Shown here: positions 1 through 7,548 of the stretch, piece by piece | Layout: each line of letters starts with the position of its first letter | Numbering within the stretch: position 1 is the first letter of the stretch | Assembly: GCF_001957125.1 (NCBI RefSeq) | Contig: NZ_MPHJ01000001.1 | Coordinates: 954,320 to 1,018,319 of the forward strand | Length of the DNA: 64,000 nt | From: Shewanella sp. UCD-KL12 | GTDB lineage: Bacteria; Pseudomonadota; Gammaproteobacteria; Enterobacterales; Shewanellaceae | Direction of reading: 5' to 3' | Notes under the pieces: model-generated | What the model saw: only the letters and a program-made list of their open reading frames with translations | The model's database searches: none | Told to the model about the DNA's origin: nothing | Made by a program: the position numbers and the translations under genes

Positions 1-651
1 GCATTCGATGAAAAACTCTATTCAGGTAAGCTAGATTTTGCTCTACCTAATCCCTTTCAAACATTTAATGCGATGAGTAAAGGTTATCGTGTTTTTGCCA
101 AAATGGGGGATGATGAAAACTTTAAAGGGATTATTTTAACGCGCAGGGATGGCGGCATAGAGAAGGTGACAGATCTTAAGGGCAAAGCAGTAAGTTATCC
201 CGCTCCAACAGCCTTAGCCGCAACTATGATGCCGCAATATTACTTGCAAACTCATGGTGTTGATGTGACTGAAGATCTAGATAATCGTTATGTCGGCTCC
301 CAAGAGTCTTCAATTATGAATGTATACCTAAAACAAACTTCAGCAGCTTCTACTTGGCCACTTCCATGGATTGCCCTGTCTAAAGAGCGGCCAGAGCTCG
401 CTGATGAGTTAGAGGTGAAGTGGTCAACGCCACCTCTTATCAATAATGGTTTAGTAGCTAAACATGATATCCCTAATAGTATTGTTGAACAGGTAGCAAA
501 TTTAACCGCTGAGTTGCACCTTCATCCCGAAGGTGTGCTTATGCTCGAGGCAATGGCATTAAGCCAGTTTGAGCTTGCCACCAATGAAGATTACTTAGTC
601 GTGGATCAATTTTTAATAAAATTTAATGAGCAGGTAAGGCCAATTAATTGA
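1..651 (+). CDS. PhnD-type periplasmic binding protein, 5' end outside window
   Basis: The reading frame is open from base 1, so the gene begins left of the window; the first ATG inside (73) is internal. The visible 216 residues have the look of the C-terminal part of the phosphate/phosphite/phosphonate (PhnD-like) solute-binding family, for example a segment on mapping a ligand to a 'SSIMNVYLKQTSAAS' region and a closing helix-rich part. No ABC permease or ATPase follows. The stop is only 29 bases before a sensor kinase gene, so this is more likely a ligand-sensing partner of the kinase than a transport component, as in TtrS-type sensors, where a PhnD-like domain is fused to the kinase. The ligand cannot be told from the sequence. 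Confidence 0.7.
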   Translation, partial: AFDEKLYSGKLDFALPNPFQTFNAMSKGYRVFAKMGDDENFKGIILTRRDGGIEKVTDLKGKAVSYPAPTALAATMMPQYYLQTHGVDVTEDLDNRYVGSQESSIMNVYLKQTSAASTWPLPWIALSKERPELADELEVKWSTPPLINNGLVAKHDIPNSIVEQVANLTAELHLHPEGVLMLEAMALSQFELATNEDYLVVDQFLIKFNEQVRPIN

Positions 652-680
652 GCAAGATATATTGCTAACCTTCAACCTTG

Positions 681-2348
681 ATGGAGCCAAATCGCAGCAA
701 GATGCTTTTATCAATTAAAGAGTTCTGGACCAAGTCAATTACAAGACAGCTGATTTTGGGCATGGCGCTGACCCATGCCGGCCTAATGACTATTTTTGTG
801 TTTGATCTCGTTCATAGACAGCAAGCGTTTATGGTGTCACAGAGTCAAAGTCAGGCTGTCGGGTTAAGTAATACTTTAGCGGCCAATGGTGTTTCTTGGG
901 TGCTTGCTAATGACATTGTAGGTATTGAAGAGATCATTGCATCCCAGTCTGACTTTCCTGGACTGACTTACGCTATCTTTCTAGATATGAATAACCGGGT
1001 TATTGGGTTCACTAATCGAGAAAAAGTGGGTCAGTACTTAGATGATCCTATTAGTCTAACCTTGTTAGAACCCTCAGTGGTGAGCAAGGTACTTGTTGAT
1101 AATCAATCTTTTATCGATGTGGCATCGCCAATTATGTTTAAGGAACAACAGATAGGCTGGGCACGGGTTGGTATAGATAGAAAAGAGATAACCAACAACC
1201 TTAAACTGGTGACTCGAAATGGTTTGTTATACACGCTATTAGCGATATTGGTAGGTGTTATTTTTGCCTATTTAATGGGGAGAGGTTTAACACAAGCTAT
1301 TCGAACTTTAGTCGAGTCAACAAACCAAGTTGAACGCGGTAAACCTGATGTCGAGTTTATCCTTGAGAGAAGCGATGAGTTAGGAAAACTGAGCCAGTAC
1401 CTTGATAAAACAGTTAAAACCTTAGCCAAGAATGAGGTTAGTTTAAAACAGAATCAACGCATACTCGAATCTCAAGTTAAGGACCGCACATTTAAACTAG
1501 AGCAAGCCAACCTTGAGCTGACTGAATATAGTCAAAAAGTAAAAGACGAAAAGGATAAGTTAGATCAGGCTTATCATCAACTTAAAGCACTACAGCAACA
1601 GTTGATAGAGTCTGAAAAATTATCAGCCTTAGGCTCTTTAGTTGCAGGTATCGCCCATGAAGTGAATACTCCGCTTGGTGTTGGATATACTGGAATATCA
1701 AGCTTACAAGAGCAGCTAGATATCTTACACAAGCATATTGTCGATGAGACGCTAACGGCTGAAGATATCACTGAATTCCTTGAGTACTCTAATGAAGTCG
1801 TATCTCTTATATCTAAAAATATGCAGCGAGCCACCCAGTTAATTAAGAGTTTTAAGCAGATTGCAGTGGTGCAAACTTCTGAAGCACATTATGACTTTTC
1901 GCTAAAGGAGATAGTGGCTGATTGTGTACTGAGTTTGAATAACACGCTTAAGCAAAAAGCGATAAAGATAGATATTGATATCGATGAACAGCTTAGTATT
2001 GATTCTGAACCTGGGCCCTTTGCTCAGGTGATCAGCAACTTTGTGATGAACTCGGTGATACATGGCTTTGAGGGGCTCAACACTGGCGAGATTAAGATTC
2101 ATGCCTCGCTCACTGATAGTGAGCTAATAATTGATTACACTGATGATGGTAAAGGAATGAGCAGTGAAAATGTCAAAAAGGTCTATGAGCCTTTTTTTAC
2201 CACAAAAATGGGTAGTGGGGGAAGTGGTCTCGGGATGCACGTGGTTTACAATATTATTACCCAAAGGTTTAAGGGGAAAATCCATTGCAAAAGCACCCTA
2301 GGTGAAGGAGTGTCGTATCACATTATCATTCCTATCTCTGCGCTTTAA
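681..2348 (+). CDS. membrane sensor histidine kinase
   Basis: An inner-membrane two-component kinase of about 555 residues. It has a first membrane segment around residues 20-40, a periplasmic sensor region to about 180, a second membrane segment (about 183-203), a HAMP linker, a long coiled coil (about 250-310), then HisKA with the H-box GIAHEVNTPLG (phospho-acceptor His326 from the ATG at 681) and an HATPase domain with N-box NFVMNSVIHGF, DDGKGM and a glycine-rich GSGGSGLGM box. The start is uncertain: a TTG lies just before the ATG and another ATG at 702; none has a strong ribosome site. It follows the PhnD-type binding protein and may read it out. No response regulator is in the window; it may lie to the left. 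Confidence 0.85.
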   Translation: MEPNRSKMLLSIKEFWTKSITRQLILGMALTHAGLMTIFVFDLVHRQQAFMVSQSQSQAVGLSNTLAANGVSWVLANDIVGIEEIIASQSDFPGLTYAIFLDMNNRVIGFTNREKVGQYLDDPISLTLLEPSVVSKVLVDNQSFIDVASPIMFKEQQIGWARVGIDRKEITNNLKLVTRNGLLYTLLAILVGVIFAYLMGRGLTQAIRTLVESTNQVERGKPDVEFILERSDELGKLSQYLDKTVKTLAKNEVSLKQNQRILESQVKDRTFKLEQANLELTEYSQKVKDEKDKLDQAYHQLKALQQQLIESEKLSALGSLVAGIAHEVNTPLGVGYTGISSLQEQLDILHKHIVDETLTAEDITEFLEYSNEVVSLISKNMQRATQLIKSFKQIAVVQTSEAHYDFSLKEIVADCVLSLNNTLKQKAIKIDIDIDEQLSIDSEPGPFAQVISNFVMNSVIHGFEGLNTGEIKIHASLTDSELIIDYTDDGKGMSSENVKKVYEPFFTTKMGSGGSGLGMHVVYNIITQRFKGKIHCKSTLGEGVSYHIIIPISAL

Positions 2349-2402
2349 CACCAAGCTTAAAATCATTCACTTCATTCATCACCATACCGTCTCTGGTATA
2401 CA

Positions 2403-2457
2403 ACGATATTTAATTTTTAACACGATATTTAACGATGTTGATTGACGATATATCGTG
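2403..2457. promoter_or_regulatory. candidate activator-binding sites upstream of the porin
   Basis: Three copies of an ACGATAT core lie here (2403, 2422 and 2445). The last forms GACGATATATCGTG (2444-2457), whose centre ACGATATATCGT is a perfect palindrome. It fits CACGA-N4-TCGTG, the same form as a perfect site at 5696-5709 next to the activator gene at 4149-5678. It lies about 50 bases upstream of a -24/-12 promoter, a normal place for a sigma54 enhancer site. Binding by that activator is inferred. Confidence 0.5.
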
Positions 2458-2509
2458 TTTGACCGATCTAGCTCCTAATTATCTGGCGATCCCACCTCTA
2501 TTTACCCTA

Positions 2510-2525
2510 TGGCATACAAGATGCT
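2510..2525 (+). promoter_or_regulatory. sigma54 (-24/-12) promoter of the porin gene
   Basis: TGGCATACAAGATGCT has the invariant GG and GC exactly 10 bases apart and matches TGGCAC-N5-TTGCA well. It lies about 90 bases upstream of the porin start. Confidence 0.65.
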
Positions 2526-2612
2526 GTTTCCCACTTAGTTTTTAAATGTTTAAAGGCGTAACAATTATTTTAATTAAGCGCCTATTCAAATAATAAGTAA
2601 GGGAAAGATGTG

Positions 2613-3770
2613 ATGAAAAAGAAGGTATTAGCGCTATTGGTTCCAGCCTTGCTGGCTGCGGGAACTGCTCAGGCTGCTGAAATTTATAAAGATGATACCA
2701 ACAGTATTAACATGATGGGTTGGTTGGGTTTTGCTGCGCTCAACGATGGCAATGATACTGCGGTGGTCGACAACTTTTCCCGTATCGGTTTTCGATTTGA
2801 CCGTCAGGAGAAAAATGGTTGGCGCAGCTTTGCTCATACTGAGTGGGGCATAAATATGGTGACCAGTGATGACAGCCTAAAATATGAAGGCGGTCAGTTA
2901 GGGGCAGAGAAAAGCTCAGACTTTTTATTTAACCGTTTAGGCTACGTTGGACTTGCCCATGACAAGTGGGGAAGTTTAACTTTTGGTAAGCAGTGGGGAG
3001 CCTATTATGATGTGGCTTACACGACCGATGTGCTTAATGTGTTTACTGGGTACTCTGTGGGGGCTTACACCTTCGGTGATGGTGGCTTAACTGGTGCGGG
3101 TCGTGCAGATTCAGCCTTTGTCTACCGTAACTCTTTTGGAAGTTTAGATATCGCCCTGCAATATGCTGCCAAGCAAAATGGCGATGTTGCGCTATTTGAT
3201 AAAGACGGAATGGCGATAGATGATGGCTCACACATCAGTTTTGATACTAGCTATGGTGCCAGTTTAACCTATCACTTTACTGACAAGTTTAAGGTGTTAG
3301 CAGGCTTCAACCGTGGTGATTTTGAAGGCCGTTTAGCGGGCGTAGCTGTTGATGATACTAATGAGATCCTTGGTGTTGGCGCGCAGTATGGCTCGTTTTA
3401 TCAATATGCGCCAAATCGTGAAGCCGATGGTTTATATCTAGGCTTTAATGCTCACCAAAGTAAGCAAAATGAGCTTGTTGCAGGCCAATTATATGATTCA
3501 ACCGGAGGTGAGTTTCTCGTCGCTTACCAGTACGATAATGGCTTTGTGCCAAGCTTCTTACTCTCATACCAAGACTTAGATACTGATGAGAATACGGCTA
3601 TCAAAGGGCAGTGGACGCGACAATTTGCTGTGCTGGGGCTACATTATCGCTACAGCAATGACACTGTGATGTACGCCGAAGCCAAGTTAGACTTCAGTGA
3701 GATGGATGATAAGAGCTTTGAAGCGCTTCAAGATAACAATTATGCGATAGGTATTAGATACTTCTTCTAA
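2613..3770 (+). CDS. outer-membrane porin, gram-negative general type
   Basis: A 385-residue porin. It opens with a clear Sec signal peptide (MKKKVLALLVPALLAAGTAQA, cleavage near residue 22), has alternating beta-strand pattern throughout, conserved porin phrases such as 'RIGFRFDRQEKNGWRSFAHTEWG' in its first quarter and 'TFGKQWG', and ends in the C-terminal aromatic YFF expected for BAM-dependent barrel insertion. The ATG at 2613 is preferred over the adjacent GTG. It has its own sigma54 promoter and a strong terminator, so it is a single-gene unit. The shared operator pattern with the reductase/lyase operon suggests it lets that pathway's substrate into the periplasm (inference). Confidence 0.9.
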   Translation: MKKKVLALLVPALLAAGTAQAAEIYKDDTNSINMMGWLGFAALNDGNDTAVVDNFSRIGFRFDRQEKNGWRSFAHTEWGINMVTSDDSLKYEGGQLGAEKSSDFLFNRLGYVGLAHDKWGSLTFGKQWGAYYDVAYTTDVLNVFTGYSVGAYTFGDGGLTGAGRADSAFVYRNSFGSLDIALQYAAKQNGDVALFDKDGMAIDDGSHISFDTSYGASLTYHFTDKFKVLAGFNRGDFEGRLAGVAVDDTNEILGVGAQYGSFYQYAPNREADGLYLGFNAHQSKQNELVAGQLYDSTGGEFLVAYQYDNGFVPSFLLSYQDLDTDENTAIKGQWTRQFAVLGLHYRYSNDTVMYAEAKLDFSEMDDKSFEALQDNNYAIGIRYFF

Positions 3771-3794
3771 ACAGCTGTATACCGAATACCTACC

Positions 3795-3828
3795 AAAAAA
3801 ACACCTCCTTTGAGGTGTTTTTTATTTT
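3795..3828 (+). terminator. rho-independent terminator after the porin
   Basis: Stem ACACCTC / GAGGTGT with a CTTT loop, preceded by an A run and followed by TTTTTTATTTT, 25 bases after the porin stop. Confidence 0.9.
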
Positions 3829-3836
3829 CTGCCCTA

Positions 3837-4120
3837 AACCACCTACTTCAGTAGGTGGTTATCATCCATAGGCTTTTCTTGAAGTCGTTAATAGAGCCTT
3901 TTTATGCCGAACTTTGTGCAGAGGTTTAGTGAATAGTGTAGTGCAAGCTTCTAAATCAGTGCTGGAACTGTTCCATTCATTTACCTGCATTCCCTGCCAT
4001 CCATAGCGGTCAGTGATTTAGTAGAGCCTATAGGGATATATCAACGGCGACTTGCAGGTGCACAGTAACTAAAGATCCCTTATAGGGAGTCATTTTAAAG
4101 CCACCTTCTTCAGAAGGTGG
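3837..4120. mobile_element. hairpin-bounded remnant resembling a palindrome-associated element
   Basis: This 284-base segment has no gene. It begins with the hairpin AACCACCTAC-TTCA-GTAGGTGGTT (3837-3860) and ends with CCACCTTC-TTCA-GAAGGTGG (4101-4120): the same loop, nearly the same stem. Paired subterminal hairpins without a transposase are typical of non-autonomous IS200/IS605-family derivatives. No tnpA or tnpB frame is visible. The family assignment is inferred from the hairpins alone. Confidence 0.4.
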
Positions 4121-4148
4121 ATTATTTACACCTGAGAACGAGTGAGTT

Positions 4149-5678
4149 TCAGCAGATCCCAAGTTTTTTCATTTTGCTGCGCAGGGTGTTGGGGTTGATA
4201 TCTAACAGCTCTGCGGCGCCGCCAGTCCCATAGAGTTTTCCGCCAGTGACACGCATTGCATGTTCGATATATTTACTGATCATAGTATCTAGCGGAACCA
4301 GTTTGTCTGAGGCATGACTTGGGTCGATAACTATCGTCTCGCCAGAGCTACTTTCGACAGCTTCTTCGCTATGAGTGGCTGAGATAAAATCAAAGTTTAG
4401 TGGCCCTTGGGGGGATTGAATAATGGCTCTTTCTAGCACATTAATTAATTCACGCACATTACCAGGCCATTGATAGCTATTGAGTGCATCTAGCTGCTCG
4501 GTGGAGACTCTAGGGAGTTTGCTCAGGTTGAATTTTGCGCTAAGAACCTCGAGAAAATGTTGCACTAGTAGGGGAATGTCCGAGCGTCTTTGCCTTAATG
4601 AGGGGATCTCTATTGGGAATATCGCTAAGCGATACCAGAGATCTTCACGAAACTCACCACTGTGTACCATAGCTTGTAAATTTCTGTGGGTAGCGGCTAT
4701 CACCCGAATATCGAGTTGAACACTATCATGGCCGCCGACTCTTGTGATGGTACTGTTCTGTAATACCCGCAGTAAACGGACCTGAGCCGATAACGGCAGC
4801 TCGCCAATTTCATCAAGGAAAATGGTCCCGCCATTGGCTTGCTCAAAGTGACCCGCTTTGCGTTTTTCAGCCCCTGTGAAGGCGCCTTTCTCATAACCGA
4901 ATAGCTCTGAATCAATCAATGTGTCAGGGATTGCCCCGCAGTTGACCTTGATAAAGGGTCGGCTTGAGCGTGAAGATTGTTCATGAACCGCATTGGCAAT
5001 GACCTCTTTACCACAGCCCGTTTCCCCTTGGAGTAATACGCTTGTGTTAAGTTTTGCGATGGCCTCAACTTGGCTCATCACTTTTTTCAGCCCTGCATTT
5101 CCGCCAACAACGCCATTGGGGGTAAAGATAACGCGCTTGAGTGAACGGTTCTGCTGAGTCAACGCTTGATTCAACATGAGTAGATTTCTGTCTTTGAGGT
5201 TAAACGCCGTGATCAAAGAGAAGGTCTGCATATGTGGCTCAATCATATCCCCATGCTTAGTTTTGAATACTCCAACGTTTTTAGCGTAAAAGCCAACTAT
5301 GCCTAGGTGCGTATTCCCTGAAACCATCCTCATCAGTATCAATGATTTAATGTCAGGAATGACCTTAGGGGCAACAAACTGCGTCACGCTATCTAATGAA
5401 ATGTCATTGACAATTCTGATGACAGGACGGTCCGCTTGCTGGAGTAACTGCTCCATCTCTTTTGAGATAGGCACTTGGTTCTCTAGAGGCGTTGCCACCT
5501 GCTCATTAACATGAGCAAGAAACTGAATGTCACTGAACTCAGGTCGATAAATATTGAGGAAGATCCCATCGATAGGCAAAACTTGCTTGATGAGCTCAAA
5601 GTAACTTTGCAGTGACTCCTCAAGCTGCAGACTGCTACATAGACGTTGAGTTGCGTTGTAATAGAATTTTCTTTCCAT
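4149..5678 (-). CDS. sigma54-dependent transcriptional activator, GAF-like sensor / AAA+ / Fis HTH
   Basis: A 509-residue bacterial enhancer-binding protein. Residues 1-165 look like a GAF-type ligand-sensing domain; there is no receiver domain, so it should respond to a small molecule rather than phosphorylation. The AAA+ core carries Walker A GETGCGKE (about 218-225), the sigma54-contacting loop GAFTGA (about 265-270) and Walker B FLDE (about 287-290). A Fis-type helix-turn-helix ends the protein (about 465-505). It is divergent from the flavin reductase/lyase/cytochrome operon, which has a -24/-12 promoter, and the porin upstream has another. The natural reading is that it senses the substrate of that pathway and switches on both units. 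Confidence 0.92.
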   Translation of the reverse strand: MERKFYYNATQRLCSSLQLEESLQSYFELIKQVLPIDGIFLNIYRPEFSDIQFLAHVNEQVATPLENQVPISKEMEQLLQQADRPVIRIVNDISLDSVTQFVAPKVIPDIKSLILMRMVSGNTHLGIVGFYAKNVGVFKTKHGDMIEPHMQTFSLITAFNLKDRNLLMLNQALTQQNRSLKRVIFTPNGVVGGNAGLKKVMSQVEAIAKLNTSVLLQGETGCGKEVIANAVHEQSSRSSRPFIKVNCGAIPDTLIDSELFGYEKGAFTGAEKRKAGHFEQANGGTIFLDEIGELPLSAQVRLLRVLQNSTITRVGGHDSVQLDIRVIAATHRNLQAMVHSGEFREDLWYRLAIFPIEIPSLRQRRSDIPLLVQHFLEVLSAKFNLSKLPRVSTEQLDALNSYQWPGNVRELINVLERAIIQSPQGPLNFDFISATHSEEAVESSSGETIVIDPSHASDKLVPLDTMISKYIEHAMRVTGGKLYGTGGAAELLDINPNTLRSKMKKLGIC

Positions 5679-5695
5679 TGATATTTCATATTAAC

Positions 5696-5732
5696 CACGA
5701 AGTTTCGTGATTGTAGATCATTATATATCGTG
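5696..5732. promoter_or_regulatory. candidate enhancer sites between activator and reductase operon
   Basis: CACGAAGTTTCGTG (5696-5709) is an inverted repeat CACGA-N4-TCGTG just upstream of the activator's start; a second, weaker copy (CATTATATATCGTG, 5719-5732) follows. The first is about 75 bases before the -24/-12 promoter of the reductase operon. Position also allows autoregulation of the activator. Confidence 0.5.
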
Positions 5733-5784
5733 ATTCTGTGTCCCTCTTCAAACAATCATTTCTCTACACCTCTTTTTAGGTAGT

Positions 5785-5800
5785 TGGCATACCTGCTGCA
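5785..5800 (+). promoter_or_regulatory. sigma54 (-24/-12) promoter of the reductase/lyase/cytochrome operon
   Basis: TGGCATACCTGCTGCA has GG and GC at the required 10-base spacing and matches the consensus in TGGCA and TGCA. It lies about 140 bases before the first gene of the operon. Confidence 0.65.
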
Positions 5801-5940
5801 CTGTTCATAGGCATCAGCAGAACAGAAATTAGCTAAGTACTAACAGGTTTAGTCTGACTATTTTCTTTCAAATTAATACGTTGAATTCAATTTCTAGTGC
5901 TAGTTCAGAGTAAGAAGAATGAGAAGAGGGATGATGAAAC

Positions 5941-7500
5941 ATGAGTGAAAAACAGAAGATGGATCATAGCCGGCGTCAGCTATTAAAAGGGGGCGCAGCC
6001 CTAACTTTAGCTGGCATAGGTAGCGCAGCGACCTTACCCGTGATGGCTGCAACACAAGGTAAAGGTCAGACTAAGTTTGATGAAGTTGTCGATATTATCG
6101 TTATCGGCAGTGGCTTCGCCGGTATGTCTGCAGCGCTTAAGGCTAGAGAGTCGGGTGATAGCGTGATGGTGATCGATAAGATGCCAGTGTTCGGAGGTAA
6201 CTCGACCATCAACGGTGGCGCTATGGCGGTTGCGGGTTCTCCCTTGCAGAAGCAAGAGGGCATTGAAGACTCTGTCGACACTATGGTCGCCGATATGCTG
6301 GAAGCAGGCAGAGGGATGAATGATGTTGAGATGCTCAAGCTTGTCTGTAATGGCACGGCAGAGTCATGTGAATGGTTAACCGAACACGGGGTTAAGTGGA
6401 AACCTTTTGTACAGCATTTTGGTGGACATTCACTGCCACGTGTTTTGCAGACGGTTGAGAGCTCGGGTGCTGGCATTATTCGTCCTTTAATCAAGGCGGC
6501 GAAGAAGGCGGGTATCGATATGCGAAATCAGACTAAGCTCGAATCTTTCGTCAAAAATGATGAAGGACGTGTGATCGGCATTAAGGTTCGAGATGGCTTT
6601 TATTTTCCCAGAAATAAAACAGGTAAAGTACGCCTGTTTGGTGCAAGTAAGGGAGTGATCATGGCCACAGGAGGCTTTGGGCGAGATATCGAGTATCGTC
6701 AGATGCAGCAGCCAAAATTGACCAAGGAGTTGGACTCAACCAATCACCCAGGAGCTACATCTGAAGCACTCAAGCAGATGATGTTAATCGGGGCTAATCC
6801 TATTCATCTCGATCAAATTCAGCTAGGCCCGTGGGCATCTCCTGATGAGAAGGGCTTTGGCACAGCTTCTCAGTTCAACACCATCGCAACTTACCCAAGC
6901 GGCATCGTCGTCGATTCACGTACCGGTGAGCGCTTCTTTAATGAGCTGGCTGACAGAAAGGCCCGTGCTGACGCCATCATGACCCGCCGCGATGAGCAGG
7001 GAAACCCAGTATATCCGATAGGGTTTACTAATGCCCAGGGCGCTAAAAAAGCGCAAACATTAGCTTGGGGGCTTAAGTATAAGGTGATTCAAAAGGCGGA
7101 AACCTTAGATGAATTAGCTCAGCTTTATGGCATTCCAGCAAAAGCGCTTAAAGAGCAGGTTGCACGCTGGAATCAGGCGGTATCGGCGGGCAAAGACAGT
7201 GAGTTTGGCCGTCCTATGCAAAAGGCGATGAAACTAGAGCAAGGTCCTTGGTATGGGGTGCGCATGTGGCCAAAAGTGCATTACTGCATGGGCGGAGTCC
7301 GAGTAAACACACACTCTCAGGTGCTGCACCTTGTCACAGATAAGCCTATCGAAGGTTTGTTCGCAGCCGGTGAGGCAACTGGTGGCATTCATGGGGCAAG
7401 TCGCCTCGGAGCCTGCGCCGTTGCCGAAGGTGTGGTAACTGGACGTAATGCCGGTCAGATGTGTACACAGTCCAAGCGAGTCGAGCTAGCGCAAGCCTAG
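5941..7500 (+). CDS. periplasmic FAD-dependent reductase, fumarate/urocanate reductase family
   Basis: A 519-residue flavoprotein. The N-terminus has a Tat signal (SRRQLLKGGAALTLAG, cleavage near residue 36), then the FAD Rossmann motif IIVIGSGFAGMSAA and 'GGNSTINGG'. Residues matching the active site of Shewanella fumarate reductase Fcc3 are present: Arg339 (in ADRKAR, the proton donor position), His447 (VHYCMGG) and Arg488 (HGASRLG). Family members reduce a double bond next to a carboxylate (fumarate, urocanate, acrylates). Unlike Fcc3 it has no N-terminal heme domain and unlike UrdA no FMN-binding domain; electrons probably come from the tetraheme cytochrome two genes downstream. The neighbouring lyase should make its substrate. 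Exact substrate is inferred, thiourocanate or urocanate being good candidates. Confidence 0.9.
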   Translation: MSEKQKMDHSRRQLLKGGAALTLAGIGSAATLPVMAATQGKGQTKFDEVVDIIVIGSGFAGMSAALKARESGDSVMVIDKMPVFGGNSTINGGAMAVAGSPLQKQEGIEDSVDTMVADMLEAGRGMNDVEMLKLVCNGTAESCEWLTEHGVKWKPFVQHFGGHSLPRVLQTVESSGAGIIRPLIKAAKKAGIDMRNQTKLESFVKNDEGRVIGIKVRDGFYFPRNKTGKVRLFGASKGVIMATGGFGRDIEYRQMQQPKLTKELDSTNHPGATSEALKQMMLIGANPIHLDQIQLGPWASPDEKGFGTASQFNTIATYPSGIVVDSRTGERFFNELADRKARADAIMTRRDEQGNPVYPIGFTNAQGAKKAQTLAWGLKYKVIQKAETLDELAQLYGIPAKALKEQVARWNQAVSAGKDSEFGRPMQKAMKLEQGPWYGVRMWPKVHYCMGGVRVNTHSQVLHLVTDKPIEGLFAAGEATGGIHGASRLGACAVAEGVVTGRNAGQMCTQSKRVELAQA

Positions 7501-7548
7501 TGACTGTTTTGATAGCTAATGAATTTTAATCGTTTCAGTTGAAACGTA

